Source of the DNA: Vibrio agarilyticus
Lineage (GTDB): Bacteria; Pseudomonadota; Gammaproteobacteria; Enterobacterales; Vibrionaceae
Direction of reading: 5' to 3'
Length of the DNA: 64,000 nucleotides
Assembly (NCBI RefSeq): GCF_012641465.1
Contig: NZ_JABAIK010000009.1
Coordinates: 62,001-126,000, forward strand
A program made the translations under genes and the position numbers. Positions 53,420-63,393 of the stretch are shown here, piece after piece. The first letter of the stretch is position 1. Each line of letters begins with the position of its first letter. Below the pieces are notes generated by a model. It was not told the origin of the DNA. It was given only the letters and a program-made list of their open reading frames with translations, and searched no databases.

Positions 53420-53748
53420 TGCTCTTCATTCCTTCCTTGACAAAATTCATTGTGCAGCAGCTCGATGAGCTTTTTAACGCGTTCATCGGCCAGACGATAA
53501 TAAACTTGTTGAGCTTCTTTACGGGTTGTGACGAGTTGGTTTTGTCTCAGTACCGATAGGTGCTGTGAAAAGGCCGATTGACTTAAAGTCGAAAGTTGCA
53601 TCAAGGCGCCAACGCTAATTTCCCCATCAATGAGCTGACACAGCACCAACAGTCTATCGGGGTGAGCCATCACTTTTAGCCAATTGGCTGCCTGAGCCGC
53701 AAGCTGTTGCATCTGCTTTGGATCGTTTACGTTACTTGGTTCTTTCAT
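53416..53748 (-). CDS. ArsR-family redox repressor (BigR/SqrR-like)
   Basis: A 110-residue winged helix regulator. LSTLSQSAFSQHLSVLRQNQ is the recognition helix. Cysteines C37 and C103 are placed like the pair in BigR/SqrR that forms a di- or tetrasulfide and releases DNA in the presence of persulfides. ATG 53748 has AAAGGG 7 bases upstream; a GTG seven codons earlier is an alternative. It heads the reverse sulfur operon and should also control the divergent reductase. Confidence 0.85.
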   Translation of the reverse strand: MKEPSNVNDPKQMQQLAAQAANWLKVMAHPDRLLVLCQLIDGEISVGALMQLSTLSQSAFSQHLSVLRQNQLVTTRKEAQQVYYRLADERVKKLIELLHNEFCQGRNEEQ

Positions 53749-53827
53749 TTCAGGCCCTTTATTACTCACTTTTCTTCATTGGGTTTAACTCCCAAAGCTC
53801 AGACTTAATTTTTAACAAAATAGAAAT

Positions 53828-53845
53828 AATTAGTCAAATCTAATT
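53828..53845. promoter_or_regulatory. Palindromic operator for the ArsR repressor
   Basis: AATTAG and CTAATT are perfect 6-base arms separated by TCAAAT. A further half-site (AAATTAGA) lies about 12 bases downstream. It is in the AT-rich divergent spacer between the repressor operon and the CoA-disulfide reductase, a sensible place for BigR-type control. Confidence 0.6.
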
Positions 53846-54036
53846 TAGTAGGGTTTAAATTAGAAAAAAATTATATTAATCTTTAATTGCCGTCACAAAG
53901 AAGTGAGTATCTATAGGGGTGATATCAAAAGTGACAACGTAATTTCTACTGAACAAGCACGTAAACGAGGTGATGACGAAGATACTCACCTCCACGTGTA
54001 GCGCTTATGTATTTCGATTTAGCTTGGAGTGAAATA

Positions 54037-55728
54037 ATGACAAAGATTTTAATTGTTGGCGGAGTAGCCGGTGGTGCATCAGCAGCGGCACGTGCTCGTC
54101 GTTTGAGTGAAGACGCAGAAATTATTATGTTTGAAAGAGGAAATTTCGTCTCTTTCGCGAATTGTGGCTTACCCTATCACATTAGTGGCGACATAGAGGA
54201 AAGAAGTAAATTACTCCTCCAAACCCCAGAAAGTTTCCTTGCTCGATTTAACGTCGATGTTCGTGTAATGAGTGAGGTCGTTTCTATCAATCGCCAAGAC
54301 AAAACAATCACAGTTCAAAACCAACTTGACGGTACAATATATCACGAGAGTTATGATGTTCTTCTACTTAGCCCCGGAGCCGCTCCGATAGTTCCTCCGA
54401 TACCGGGTATCGATAATCCATTGACCCACTCATTGCGCAACATCCCTGATATGGACCGGATCATTGAAACGATCAAAAAAAATAAACCCAAGCACGCAAC
54501 CGTGGTTGGTGGTGGCTTCATTGGCTTAGAAATGATGGAAGCTTTTCACCAGCTTGGGATAAAAACAACGCTTATTGAAATGGCCAATCAAGTGATGGCC
54601 CCTGTGGATAAAGAAATGGCAGGTTTTGCTCATGCTGAAATTCGCGACAAGGGTGTTGAATTAAAGTTGGGTGTTGCTTTGGAAGCCGTCGAGTATATAC
54701 CTAACGAAAATATCAATGGTGTTCCATCTGACGAAGGTCACCTCGAAGGTCAATTAAATCTCATGCTCAACAATGGTGATGCGTTTACCACTGATATTTT
54801 GATTATGGCTATCGGCGTTCGTCCCGAGACCAAGTTAGCCAAAGAAGCGGGGCTTCAAATTGGCGAGTTAGGCGGTATTTATACCAATGATATGATGCAA
54901 ACCAGCGATCCAAATATCTACGCGGTGGGTGATGCCATTGAAGAAAAAGATTTTGTAACAGGTAAGCAAACCCTCGTGCCACTCGCAGGCCCCGCAAACC
55001 GTCAAGGTAGAATGGCCGCAAACAACATGTTAGGGCGTCAAGAAGCCTACCGAGGTACTCAAGGTACCGCTATCTGCAAAATATTCGACCTTGCTGTTGC
55101 CTCAACCGGTAAGAATGAAAAACAGCTTAAACTCGAAGGCATCGATTATGAAAAAGTCTATGTTCACACCGCAAGCCATGCAAGTTATTATCCCGGCGCA
55201 GAAATCGTGTCATTTAAAATGTTGTTTAACCCACAAAATGGCAAGATATTAGGCGCACAAGCAGTAGGTAAAGATGGCATTGATAAACGCATTGATGTCA
55301 TGGCAGTTGCTCAGCGCGCAGGGATGACTGTCGAGCAACTACAGCACTTAGAACTGACTTATGCACCACCTTATGGCAGTGCAAAAGACGTGATTAATCA
55401 AGCGGCCTTTGTTGCTCATAATTTGCTTCAAGGCGACAGTAAAGCAATTCATTTTGACCAAATTGATAGCATAAACGATGGCCAATTACTTCTGGATATT
55501 CGTGATCCTGAAGAGCTCATCGAAACGGGCTACATTGAAGGTGCAATTAATATTCCGCTAGATCAATTACGACTGCGCATCAAAGAATTGCCAAGAGACA
55601 AGGAAATTATTATCTACTGCCAAGTCGGTTTACGTGGTCATGTCGCATATCGACAATTAGTCAACCAAGGTTTTAAAGCGCGTAATTTACTCGGTGGCTA
55701 TCGTACTTATTGTTTTGCTCAGCTTTAA
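54037..55728 (+). CDS. CoA-disulfide/persulfide reductase with rhodanese domain
   Basis: A 563-residue flavoprotein. The FAD fold ILIVGGVAGGASAAARARRL is followed by the active-site cysteine C43 in NCGLPYHISG. The NAD(P)H-binding fold is VVGGGFIGLEMMEAF. Residues about 460-563 are a rhodanese domain with catalytic C528 (IIYCQVGLRGH). This CoADR-rhodanese fusion reduces CoA persulfide or elemental sulfur species and is known to accompany BigR-type regulators. ATG 54037 with GGAGTG upstream is preferred over an ATG 10 codons earlier. Confidence 0.92.
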   Translation: MTKILIVGGVAGGASAAARARRLSEDAEIIMFERGNFVSFANCGLPYHISGDIEERSKLLLQTPESFLARFNVDVRVMSEVVSINRQDKTITVQNQLDGTIYHESYDVLLLSPGAAPIVPPIPGIDNPLTHSLRNIPDMDRIIETIKKNKPKHATVVGGGFIGLEMMEAFHQLGIKTTLIEMANQVMAPVDKEMAGFAHAEIRDKGVELKLGVALEAVEYIPNENINGVPSDEGHLEGQLNLMLNNGDAFTTDILIMAIGVRPETKLAKEAGLQIGELGGIYTNDMMQTSDPNIYAVGDAIEEKDFVTGKQTLVPLAGPANRQGRMAANNMLGRQEAYRGTQGTAICKIFDLAVASTGKNEKQLKLEGIDYEKVYVHTASHASYYPGAEIVSFKMLFNPQNGKILGAQAVGKDGIDKRIDVMAVAQRAGMTVEQLQHLELTYAPPYGSAKDVINQAAFVAHNLLQGDSKAIHFDQIDSINDGQLLLDIRDPEELIETGYIEGAINIPLDQLRLRIKELPRDKEIIIYCQVGLRGHVAYRQLVNQGFKARNLLGGYRTYCFAQL

Positions 55729-55741
55729 AGAGCAAGTGACT

Positions 55742-55774
55742 CTCAGCTTTGTAGGAAATGTTTACAAAGCTGAG
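55742..55774 (+). terminator. Hairpin after the CoADR-rhodanese gene
   Basis: CTCAGCTTTGTA and TACAAAGCTGAG are perfect 12-base arms around a 9-base loop, 13 bases after the stop. The T run after it is weak. Confidence 0.65.
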
Positions 55775-55919
55775 GCTTTGATATGTCGTTAGCCAATATG
55801 AACATCAGGTAACACAATAGAGATGAACCGCAAACACTGCCTAACGAGTTGAGCTAAAGTTGCTTTAAGATGCAGCAAGGGCATTGCTCTCGGACTTGCC
55901 TTTTCACGTTGTTCTGGCG

Positions 55920-56309
55920 CTATATCAATGAAGTTAACACCTCTCGTGCGAGCGCTTCATCGTCTTGCTCTGCCAGCCCACTGATTCCAATTGCGCCAAT
56001 GATTCTGCCCTCTTGCTCTATGGGGACGCCCCCCATAAAACCGGTGATCTTTGGATCGGTCCAATCACTCAATGATTTGCCAGTCTGTCGAGCCCAAGCT
56101 CCCAAGTTACCACTTGGCTGACGATCTCTTGCTGACGTGTACGCTTTGTTCTGGGCTAATAAACCCGCTTGCAGGCTAGCATCATCCATTCGAGCAAACC
56201 CGAGCAGCTCGCCGTGTGTATCAACCACCGCAATCGCAATATTTTGATTACGAACGGTCGCAATTTCCAATGCCGTTTCAATCAGAGTCTTTACGTGTTG
56301 GTATTTCAT
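55920..56309 (-). CDS. GlcG/HbpS-like protein
   Basis: A 129-residue soluble protein of the GlcG/HbpS (DUF336) fold. NIAIAVVDTHGELLGFARMD and KITGFMGGVPIEQEGRIIGA are typical. Known relatives bind haem or serve as accessory proteins of oxidoreductase loci. It lies 9 bases downstream of the aldo-keto reductase and on the same strand, so a shared transcript is likely. Confidence 0.88.
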   Translation of the reverse strand: MKYQHVKTLIETALEIATVRNQNIAIAVVDTHGELLGFARMDDASLQAGLLAQNKAYTSARDRQPSGNLGAWARQTGKSLSDWTDPKITGFMGGVPIEQEGRIIGAIGISGLAEQDDEALAREVLTSLI

Positions 56310-56318
56310 TTTTCTCTC

Positions 56319-57278
56319 CTAAGGAATTTCATGTCCCAGTGTTTTTTCCAGTAATTCATACCAATGGCTGCGCGATAATGTGACCTTGGCGACTTCAGCG
56401 CATGCGCGAATACGCTGCGAGTTTGCCGTGCCGATAATGGGTTGAATTTGATTCGGGTGACGAGTCAAGAAAGCCAAAACAATCGCCTCAGACGAAACAC
56501 CATATTCTGCGGCCAATGCCATCACCATCTTTGCGGTCACTCTAATGTTTGGGTCATCTGACTGTAATCCACGTTCTGAGAATCGCCCTTGTGCCAGACT
56601 GCCCCATGCTTGCAATTGAATGTTGTTTTTGCGCGCTTGCTCTACCGTACCAACTTGGTAGTCAAATGCAGATAATGGAAGTCCTACGCCTTGTTTGATG
56701 AAGTCTGATTTTGCCAAACTCATTTCTAACTGGTTGGCGACAATCACCTCGCCCGTAGCGTGATGTAGAAGATCAACTTGGGCATTGTTCATGTTCGACA
56801 CGCCAACGTGGTTGATTTTACCCGCCAGCTTAAGCGCTTGTAGCGCCTTACCAAGCTCCTCAAACTCAACCAAAGGATCGGGCCGATGCAACATTAAGAT
56901 ATCAAGATGTTCCACACCAAGGCGTTGCAAAATGCCATCAACGGACGCCGTCACCCACTTAGAGGAAAAATCATATTGCTTTATCCCGCGCTCATCTCCG
57001 AGTCGAATTCCACACTTAGACTGTAAATATATGCGCTCTCTTAGCGTTGGATTTTTCGCCAAAACACGCCCAAAGACCTGTTCTGATTTGCCAAATTTGT
57101 AGATGTCAGCATGATCAAAAAGATTGATACCCACTTCTAGGGCCGTTTCTACAGCAGCAATAGCCTGATTTTCCTCTTGGGTGGTTATTGAATGGCGGTT
57201 CCACTCACCTCCAAGTCCCATGCAACCGAAGACTAAGCGGCTGACGTTAGGTAATGTTTTACTCAGCGGTAGATTCAT
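56319..57278 (-). CDS. Aldo-keto reductase
   Basis: About 319 residues with a TIM-barrel reductase layout: NLFDHADIYKFGKSEQVFGR contains the catalytic Asp and Tyr, IYLQSKCGIR the Lys, and LDILMLHRPDP the His. It uses NADPH to reduce an unknown aldehyde or ketone; close to YdhF-type. ATG 57278 (AGAAG upstream) is preferred over the GTG four codons before. It is divergent from a LysR gene that probably regulates it. Confidence 0.92.
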   Translation of the reverse strand: MNLPLSKTLPNVSRLVFGCMGLGGEWNRHSITTQEENQAIAAVETALEVGINLFDHADIYKFGKSEQVFGRVLAKNPTLRERIYLQSKCGIRLGDERGIKQYDFSSKWVTASVDGILQRLGVEHLDILMLHRPDPLVEFEELGKALQALKLAGKINHVGVSNMNNAQVDLLHHATGEVIVANQLEMSLAKSDFIKQGVGLPLSAFDYQVGTVEQARKNNIQLQAWGSLAQGRFSERGLQSDDPNIRVTAKMVMALAAEYGVSSEAIVLAFLTRHPNQIQPIIGTANSQRIRACAEVAKVTLSRSHWYELLEKTLGHEIP

Positions 57279-57383
57279 CGTACTTCTCACTTTTTCGATT
57301 TAATCACTATTATCTTACCGTTCGTAAAAATTAGGTTAATACCGTAAAATCGAAATCATTATCCCTCATGACGAACAATCTAA

Positions 57384-58283
57384 ATGGCAAATTATAAAAG
57401 AGTCGAAAAACTAATGCTGTTTGCCGAAGTGGCGCAAACGCTCAATTTTTCACGTGCGGCGGAACAACTTGGCATATCGAAAAGTTACCTATCGGAACAA
57501 ATTAAACGTTTGGAGTCCGAACTTGCTACGCCTTTGATTGTTCGAACCACACGTAATGTAAGATTGACTGCCGAAGGCGAATCTATCTTGGCGCAAGCAG
57601 AAGATCTAAAACGTCGAGTGATGGAAATGGAGAAGAGTTTGACTCAGCGCTCCGAGCAAATTAGTGGATTGATTCGCCTGACCGCGCCAAAAATGTTTAC
57701 TGAAGTGGTACTGCATGATTTATGCGTTGCGTTTCGCACGCAACATCCCAAAGTGGAGTTTGAGATCCTTTCCAGCTATCAAGCCTTTAATTTAACAGAG
57801 ACTCAGGTTGACTTTGCGTTTAGAGCAACAAGAACGCCACCGGAAAATATGGTTGCACATCACCTCTTTGACTATCACCACTGGCTGGTTGCCTCGCCCG
57901 AATATCTTAACGAAAAAGGTCACCCCAAGAGCTGGGAAGACTTGCTCCAGCACCAATGTTTAACCACATTGCATCAAAAAGAGTGGCCCCTAAAATCAGG
58001 TACAGTGCAAATTCAGGGCTGGCTTTCAAGCAATGAAAATCGCTTACTGAAAGAGTCTGCTATCGCGGGCAACGGTATTGCGCGATTAGCCAGCTATTTT
58101 GTAAAGCAAGAAGTTGAACAAAAGGACTTAGTGTCACTGCTGCCAGATGAAACCAGCCATCATTACAACGCCGTGTATCTGGTCTATCCCCAACTCATCT
58201 ATAAATCTGCAAAAACAAACGCTTTTATCGCCTTTGTAAAGCAATACTTCAACCCATCGGCCGAAAAATATTCCTTGGCTTGA
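57384..58283 (+). CDS. LysR-type regulator (divergent from the aldo-keto reductase)
   Basis: A 299-residue regulator. The helix-turn-helix is LNFSRAAEQLGISKSYLSEQ followed by IKRLESEL. The co-inducer domain has the usual LysR layout (GLIRLTAPKMFTEVVLHDLC). The 105-base spacer to the aldo-keto reductase suits control of that gene. Its effector is unknown. Confidence 0.88.
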   Translation: MANYKRVEKLMLFAEVAQTLNFSRAAEQLGISKSYLSEQIKRLESELATPLIVRTTRNVRLTAEGESILAQAEDLKRRVMEMEKSLTQRSEQISGLIRLTAPKMFTEVVLHDLCVAFRTQHPKVEFEILSSYQAFNLTETQVDFAFRATRTPPENMVAHHLFDYHHWLVASPEYLNEKGHPKSWEDLLQHQCLTTLHQKEWPLKSGTVQIQGWLSSNENRLLKESAIAGNGIARLASYFVKQEVEQKDLVSLLPDETSHHYNAVYLVYPQLIYKSAKTNAFIAFVKQYFNPSAEKYSLA

Positions 58284-58404
58284 TATATCGAACCCGTGGT
58301 TACGTATCACCTCTTAACACAGACGATGGCAATGTCTCAAATCATGAGTCGCGCTGCTATACTCGGGCTGATCACTGCAAAGCCTTGTGCTTAGGGGGTA
58401 TCGT

Positions 58405-58593
58405 ATGAGCATCAAAGACAGCATTGCTTCATTGGAGCAACAAATTTTTGTCGCTTGTTCTGAGGGCGACTTCGACCGTGTTTACGCACTCGAAAGTCGA
58501 CTTGATCGGTTACGCGGTCACGTTGAACATCTGCGCGACCACCCGTTTGATGGCGAAAGTGAATATTACATTGAACCCGACGAGGAGTTGTAA
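58405..58593 (+). CDS. Small acidic coiled-coil protein
   Basis: A 62-residue protein, MSIKDSIASLEQQIFVACSE followed by a heptad-like DFDRVYALESRLDRLRGHVE and an acidic tail (PDEEL). ATG 58405 has AGGGGG upstream; the open frame extends six codons further. No family is recognised, though it resembles SlyX-like small coils. It is convergent with torS, sharing a terminator. Confidence 0.65.
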   Translation: MSIKDSIASLEQQIFVACSEGDFDRVYALESRLDRLRGHVEHLRDHPFDGESEYYIEPDEEL

Positions 58594-58607
58594 CACTGAG
58601 TGTTGTG

Positions 58608-61600
58608 TTAATCCGCCTCATCGGCGGATTTTTTATTCAAGGCATTCAATACGTCTAGCAGCGCGCTGGCAGACTGAGCCACAAATTTCGACAGCTCAGT
58701 CTGGTTTTCTCGGTAAACTGCTAACGGGTTGTCACTGGACTCGATAGCAAGTGATATCGCATGCAAAGCGCTCAGTCCCAGACTGCCTGCGCTTCCTTTG
58801 AGCTTGTGTGCTAGCGCGCGGATCTGACGTTGATCCGATGCCAAAGCGGCCTGTTCAAATTCAACCAGCATCTCTTGCGCGCTGAGTTCAAATAAGCCCA
58901 CAATCTCACGCATTTTTTCAATCCCCAGCACCTGAGTGTCAGCGATGATCACTTGTGAGTTTACAATCTCATCAAGTTGATGTTCGCGGCTTGACGTAAG
59001 ATTTGTATCCATTGAACCGGACATTGAATGAGTCACAAAGCACTCGTTAACCGCTTGCTGGGTTTCATCAGTGACTGGCTGAAGTAGCAATAAAGAGCGC
59101 CCTTCTAGCATGGTTTGAACCGTTTGTGCGAGCGCCTCTTTTTCTATCGGTTTTGCTAGATAACCATCAAATCCAGCGTCCAAATAGCTTTCAACCTCTT
59201 CATTAAAAACGTGTGCAGAGACGGCGACCAGTGGAACGTGACCCATATCATTCGTATCGGTATGGCCTCGAGTATGGTCAATGCCGCGAAATGCATCAAT
59301 AAGTTGAGTGCCTTCACCATCTGGCAAGTTAATGTCTATCAGAGCGAGATCAAAAGGTTCATGCTGATAAGCGGATATTGCCTGCGCGAGTGTTTCTGCC
59401 ATAACCACTTGGTGGCCCATGCTGAGCAAAAAACCTTCCGCAACCAAGCGGTTTACTGGGTTATCCTCAACCAAGAGAATGCGCGCAACTTGGCGAGTTT
59501 GGGCTGTATTATCAAGACAAAAATCGCTCAACACACTGACATGGTGCTGGTCGTCATCAAGTAACGTGAGTGGAACACTAAACCAAAATCGACTCCCCTC
59601 ACCGACCTCTGATTCAACATGAAGTGACCCGCCCATAGCTTGGATAATTCGGCGGCTAATCGCAAGGCCTAAGCCGGTGCCGCCGGTTTGTTGATGACCA
59701 CCCTGAGCTTGAGTAAAGGCGTCAAAGAGTGTTTTTTGCTCTTCACTTGAAATACCGATACCTGAGTCGGAAACTTCAAACATCACTTGGCTTTCATCCT
59801 CCAAGTCAATGCTCACATAAATGTCGACCGCGCCACTTTCAGTAAATTTAATCGCATTGGCGACTAAATTGTTCAGGACTTGACTGATACGCACAACATC
59901 ACCTCGCCAAAAGCGAGCCACGTCGGATTCAATGAAATAGGAAAACGCCAAATTCTTTTCATTGGCTCGCCCTTGCATCAAGTTGACGCAATCCTCAACC
60001 ATCTGCGGCAGATCAAACTGGGTTTCGCGAATTTCTAGATGCCCCGCCTCAATTTTTGAGTAATCCAAGATGTCGTTCAAGATGGCTAATAAGTTTTTGC
60101 CACTGCGATTAATGATATCGGCATAGCGTTGTTGCAACGAATTGAGGCCCGTATCCATTAACAACCGCGCGGTGCCAAGCACGCCATTCATCGGCGTTCG
60201 AATCTCATGGCTCATTGTTGCTAGAAAGGCGGATTTCGCGCGACTGGCTTGCTCGGCCTTTTCTCTTGCTTGTGCGTGATTATGAACTTCGATATTCAAT
60301 TTTTCGTTGGCAGATTGAAGCTGACGAGTACGTTCACTGACCAAGACTTCAAGTTGCGAGCGATGCTCTTCAAGCGCTTGTTTTGCTTTTGCTTCTCCCT
60401 CTGCGACCACTTTAAGCGCTTGTGCTGTATTTCTTGCCGTAATAATCGCCTGACCGATATGGGCCAGTTCATCATTCCCTTTAATATCAATGGAGACATC
60501 CAAATTGCCTTTTGCAATAGCGCGTAGCGCTTGTGCGTATTGATCCAAGCGCGTCAGCACTGAGACATACACGACCCGCCAAACAATAATCACCACAACC
60601 ATGAGACCAAGTAACGACAACACGGTGAGGCTGCCTTGCGCAATATCTAACGTTTTGGCTAAATCACTGGCTGCGGCAAGGGTTCGATTATTGGAGTTAT
60701 CCACCATTTGACTCACGGTACCGTTAAGCTCACTAACGTGATCAAAAGACTCTGAAATCAACTGCCGCGCTTTAATGTCGTTGTAGTAACGCTGAACGAG
60801 CACTTGAAACACGTTTTGCCGCGCGGAAAGTTCAGTTAACAGATAGGCCATTTGCTCTGAACGCGTTGGATCTTCTACCGACTGTACACGTCGAATCATA
60901 ATCTCGAGATTGTGACGAAATGACACGCGCGATGCTTCAATACTGTCAAGTGATGACAAATCTCTGGCTTTTTCAATTTGATTTAGCATCTTAAATGCCA
61001 AAAGATGCAGCTCATTCAGCCGTTCGGATAAATCCATATCGACCTCAATCAGAGCATCTAACGCTTCATACGCTTGCGTTTTTTGATTTTTGTCTAACAG
61101 ATCATAGATATGAGTGACATTCGCGACCGCCAAGGTATTGGTATTAAGGACTTGAGTTCGAGTCAGGGTCTCGAGTTCTTCGGCTAAATAACGCATGTCG
61201 TCAATACGAGCATTAACTTCAGCAGCAAGCCAAAGTTGGCGTTCTACGGTCAAATTAAGGTCGGTAAGATTGTCATTAACCAGCTTAACGCTTCGCTCCA
61301 GAGAGCTTAACATAACGCGATCAAACGCTTTGGCGTGGAGATCGCGAATATGTGTCTGCAACGCTGCCAGCTGTTCCGTAAGGGTTTGCTCAGCTCTAAT
61401 GCGCTGCTCCTCACTTTGCACATTCCCTAGCGCTTGAACTGCAACAACAATTTGCGAAGAAAGCTCGGAAATCTGACGTGATTTAATCATCGCAGGGATC
61501 GCAGAGTCGACAATGTTGCGCTCATTTTTCGCCACCATTGAAAAGCCTGAAACACCAATTAAGGCAGATAGCAGCACCAATAACGCCATTGCAATGAAAG

Positions 61601-61643
61601 ACCATAACAACTTGCGCCCAATGCTTGCGCTTGCAAAGACCAT
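58608..61643 (-). CDS. torS: Hybrid sensor kinase TorS
   Basis: A large hybrid kinase of about 1011 residues. A first membrane helix ([20 protein letters not shown]), a periplasmic helical sensor (about 40-325), a second helix and HAMP lead to HisKA with [13 protein letters not shown]. An ATPase domain ([20 protein letters not shown]), a receiver ([13 protein letters not shown]) and an Hpt domain ([18 protein letters not shown]) follow, as in TorS, which responds to TMAO through TorT. ATG 61643 with GGTAGGG is used; a GTG nine codons earlier is possible. Divergent torT supports the name. torR and torA are outside the window. Confidence 0.9.
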   Translation of the reverse strand: MVFASASIGRKLLWSFIAMALLVLLSALIGVSGFSMVAKNERNIVDSAIPAMIKSRQISELSSQIVVAVQALGNVQSEEQRIRAEQTLTEQLAALQTHIRDLHAKAFDRVMLSSLERSVKLVNDNLTDLNLTVERQLWLAAEVNARIDDMRYLAEELETLTRTQVLNTNTLAVANVTHIYDLLDKNQKTQAYEALDALIEVDMDLSERLNELHLLAFKMLNQIEKARDLSSLDSIEASRVSFRHNLEIMIRRVQSVEDPTRSEQMAYLLTELSARQNVFQVLVQRYYNDIKARQLISESFDHVSELNGTVSQMVDNSNNRTLAAASDLAKTLDIAQGSLTVLSLLGLMVVVIIVWRVVYVSVLTRLDQYAQALRAIAKGNLDVSIDIKGNDELAHIGQAIITARNTAQALKVVAEGEAKAKQALEEHRSQLEVLVSERTRQLQSANEKLNIEVHNHAQAREKAEQASRAKSAFLATMSHEIRTPMNGVLGTARLLMDTGLNSLQQRYADIINRSGKNLLAILNDILDYSKIEAGHLEIRETQFDLPQMVEDCVNLMQGRANEKNLAFSYFIESDVARFWRGDVVRISQVLNNLVANAIKFTESGAVDIYVSIDLEDESQVMFEVSDSGIGISSEEQKTLFDAFTQAQGGHQQTGGTGLGLAISRRIIQAMGGSLHVESEVGEGSRFWFSVPLTLLDDDQHHVSVLSDFCLDNTAQTRQVARILLVEDNPVNRLVAEGFLLSMGHQVVMAETLAQAISAYQHEPFDLALIDINLPDGEGTQLIDAFRGIDHTRGHTDTNDMGHVPLVAVSAHVFNEEVESYLDAGFDGYLAKPIEKEALAQTVQTMLEGRSLLLLQPVTDETQQAVNECFVTHSMSGSMDTNLTSSREHQLDEIVNSQVIIADTQVLGIEKMREIVGLFELSAQEMLVEFEQAALASDQRQIRALAHKLKGSAGSLGLSALHAISLAIESSDNPLAVYRENQTELSKFVAQSASALLDVLNALNKKSADEAD
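58610..58636. terminator. Terminator at the small gene / torS junction
   Basis: AATCCGCC and GGCGGATT pair around TCATC, followed by TTTTTT. It overlaps the last codons of torS on the other strand, so it mainly ends the small coiled-coil gene. Confidence 0.85.
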
Positions 61644-61741
61644 AGACACCCTACCTTTTATTGACTTCACGCTTCTTTGGCACCTGAGATTAGGGTATAT
61701 TTTGCTATGTTTAGGTCACAGATGCTATCAAAGCTTATCGT

Positions 61742-62785
61742 ATGCGAAATCGCTTACCGCCATTTTTTCAACATATTCACGCTTGTCTGACTCAGGGAAC
61801 GCGAGTGCTTTGGGCCAGTATCGGCGCTTTTTCGCTGCTCTTTAGCACAACCTCGCTTGCTGAACACAAACTGTGTGCAATTTACCCCCATCTTAAAGAT
61901 TCGTATTGGATATCGGTCAACTACGGTATGGTTTCTGAAGCTAAGCGTCAGGGCGTCACGTTGCGCGTACTTGAGGCTGGCGGCTACCTCAATTTGGAAA
62001 AACAGCAAGAGCAGTTGCAATTGTGTCAAAGTTGGGGGGCGGATGCGATTTTGCTTGGAACGGTCGATCCTGAAGCTTACCGATCTTCATTGGGCTACTG
62101 GGTTAAAGACACGCCTGTGTTTTCCACCGTAAACCCGCTTTGGCTCAATGATGAGCAAAAAACACATCACAAAGGGCAAGTGGGCGCCAGTTGGTATCAG
62201 ATGGGCTTTGAAACCGGTGAATTCCTCGCCAGCCAATATCCTGATACGAGCGATAAAGTCGCACGGGTCGCGCTGCTACTTGGCCCTAAAAATAGTGGTG
62301 GCACCAAACCGGTTGCGCAAGGCTTTTACGATGCGATAAAAAATAGCAACATTGATGTGGTTGAAACCTTGTGGGCCGACAATGACAAAGAGTTACAGCG
62401 TAACCTAGTCCAGCAGGTTTTAGAACAAAATCCGATTGATTATATTGTCGGCAGCGCGGTGGCCATTGAGGCTGCAATTAGTGAGCTGCGCAGCGCAAAT
62501 CGTGAAAATGAGATCGGGCTTATCTCTATTTACTTGAGCCATGGCGTATACCGTGGTCTACTACGAAACAAAGTTGAATATGCCCCCAGTGATCAAATGG
62601 TGTTACAAGGGCGTAAAGCGGTACAACAAGCCGTCGCGTATCTCAACCAACAAACCTACTCCTTTGACGATAAAACCAAGATCATCGGATTAACACCCAA
62701 TAATATTGATGAAATCGATGTCAAAGAGTCGTTATCACCGTCCAAATTTCGGCCGGTGTTTGAAGTAAAAGCGAATATTCAATAA
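61742..62785 (+). CDS. torT: Periplasmic TMAO-sensing protein TorT
   Basis: A 347-residue periplasmic-binding-protein-like sensor. A signal segment (WASIGAFSLLFSTTSLAEHK) is preceded by about 22 residues, so the start may be downstream. YPHLKDSYWISVNYGMVSEA then VRVLEAGGYLNLEKQQEQLQ-like stretches match TorT. It binds TMAO and activates TorS. It is divergent from torS across a 98-base spacer. Confidence 0.88.
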   Translation: MRNRLPPFFQHIHACLTQGTRVLWASIGAFSLLFSTTSLAEHKLCAIYPHLKDSYWISVNYGMVSEAKRQGVTLRVLEAGGYLNLEKQQEQLQLCQSWGADAILLGTVDPEAYRSSLGYWVKDTPVFSTVNPLWLNDEQKTHHKGQVGASWYQMGFETGEFLASQYPDTSDKVARVALLLGPKNSGGTKPVAQGFYDAIKNSNIDVVETLWADNDKELQRNLVQQVLEQNPIDYIVGSAVAIEAAISELRSANRENEIGLISIYLSHGVYRGLLRNKVEYAPSDQMVLQGRKAVQQAVAYLNQQTYSFDDKTKIIGLTPNNIDEIDVKESLSPSKFRPVFEVKANIQ

Positions 62786-62858
62786 TGCGCGTTACTGGTG
62801 AAGACATACTGTCTTCACTGGCGCCATTGACGAAAACAAAAGAACGGAATATCTACAC

Positions 62859-63314
62859 ATGCACAAAACTACGCGCGTAATGCCTGCCCACAAGCACATT
62901 GCTTTGGTTGCTCATGATCACCACAAACCTGAACTTCTTCGCTGGGTTACTGAAAACAAAGAAAAATTACAGCGTCATTTTCTTTATGCGACTGGCACAA
63001 CCGGCCATATGCTGAGTAAAGAGACGGGGCTTGCGATTCGCAGCATGATCAGCGGTCCAATGGGTGGCGATCAACAGATCGGCGCACTCATTTCAGAAGG
63101 GAAAATTGATATGATGATTTTCTTCTGGGATCCACTCAATGCCGTACCGCACGACCCAGATGTGAAAGCGTTATTACGAATTGCGAGCGTTTGGAACATC
63201 CCTGTTGCAACCAACCGCGCAACTGCAAATTTCATTTTCACATCAGAACTGCTTGAGCAAGAAGTGGATATCGAAATTCCTGATTATGATGCGTATCTAG
63301 CCGCGCGCACTTAA
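62859..63314 (+). CDS. mgsA: Methylglyoxal synthase
   Basis: A 151-residue enzyme converting dihydroxyacetone phosphate to methylglyoxal. [20 protein letters not shown] at the start, [20 protein letters not shown] and [20 protein letters not shown] carry the catalytic Asp and His residues. Length is as in E. coli. It is 73 bases after torT and closed by a terminator. Confidence 0.96.
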   Translation: MHKTTRVMPAHKHIALVAHDHHKPELLRWVTENKEKLQRHFLYATGTTGHMLSKETGLAIRSMISGPMGGDQQIGALISEGKIDMMIFFWDPLNAVPHDPDVKALLRIASVWNIPVATNRATANFIFTSELLEQEVDIEIPDYDAYLAART

Positions 63315-63337
63315 TTCACTCTTTTTATGAGTCCATT

Positions 63338-63368
63338 AACGCCAGCATGATTAGCTGGCGTTTTTTCG
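63338..63368 (+). terminator. Terminator after mgsA
   Basis: AACGCCAGC and GCTGGCGTT are perfect arms around ATGATTA, followed by TTTTCG; a T6 run starts at the stem end. Confidence 0.9.
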
Positions 63369-63393
63369 TTATTGACGGTGACTACTGTCATTG

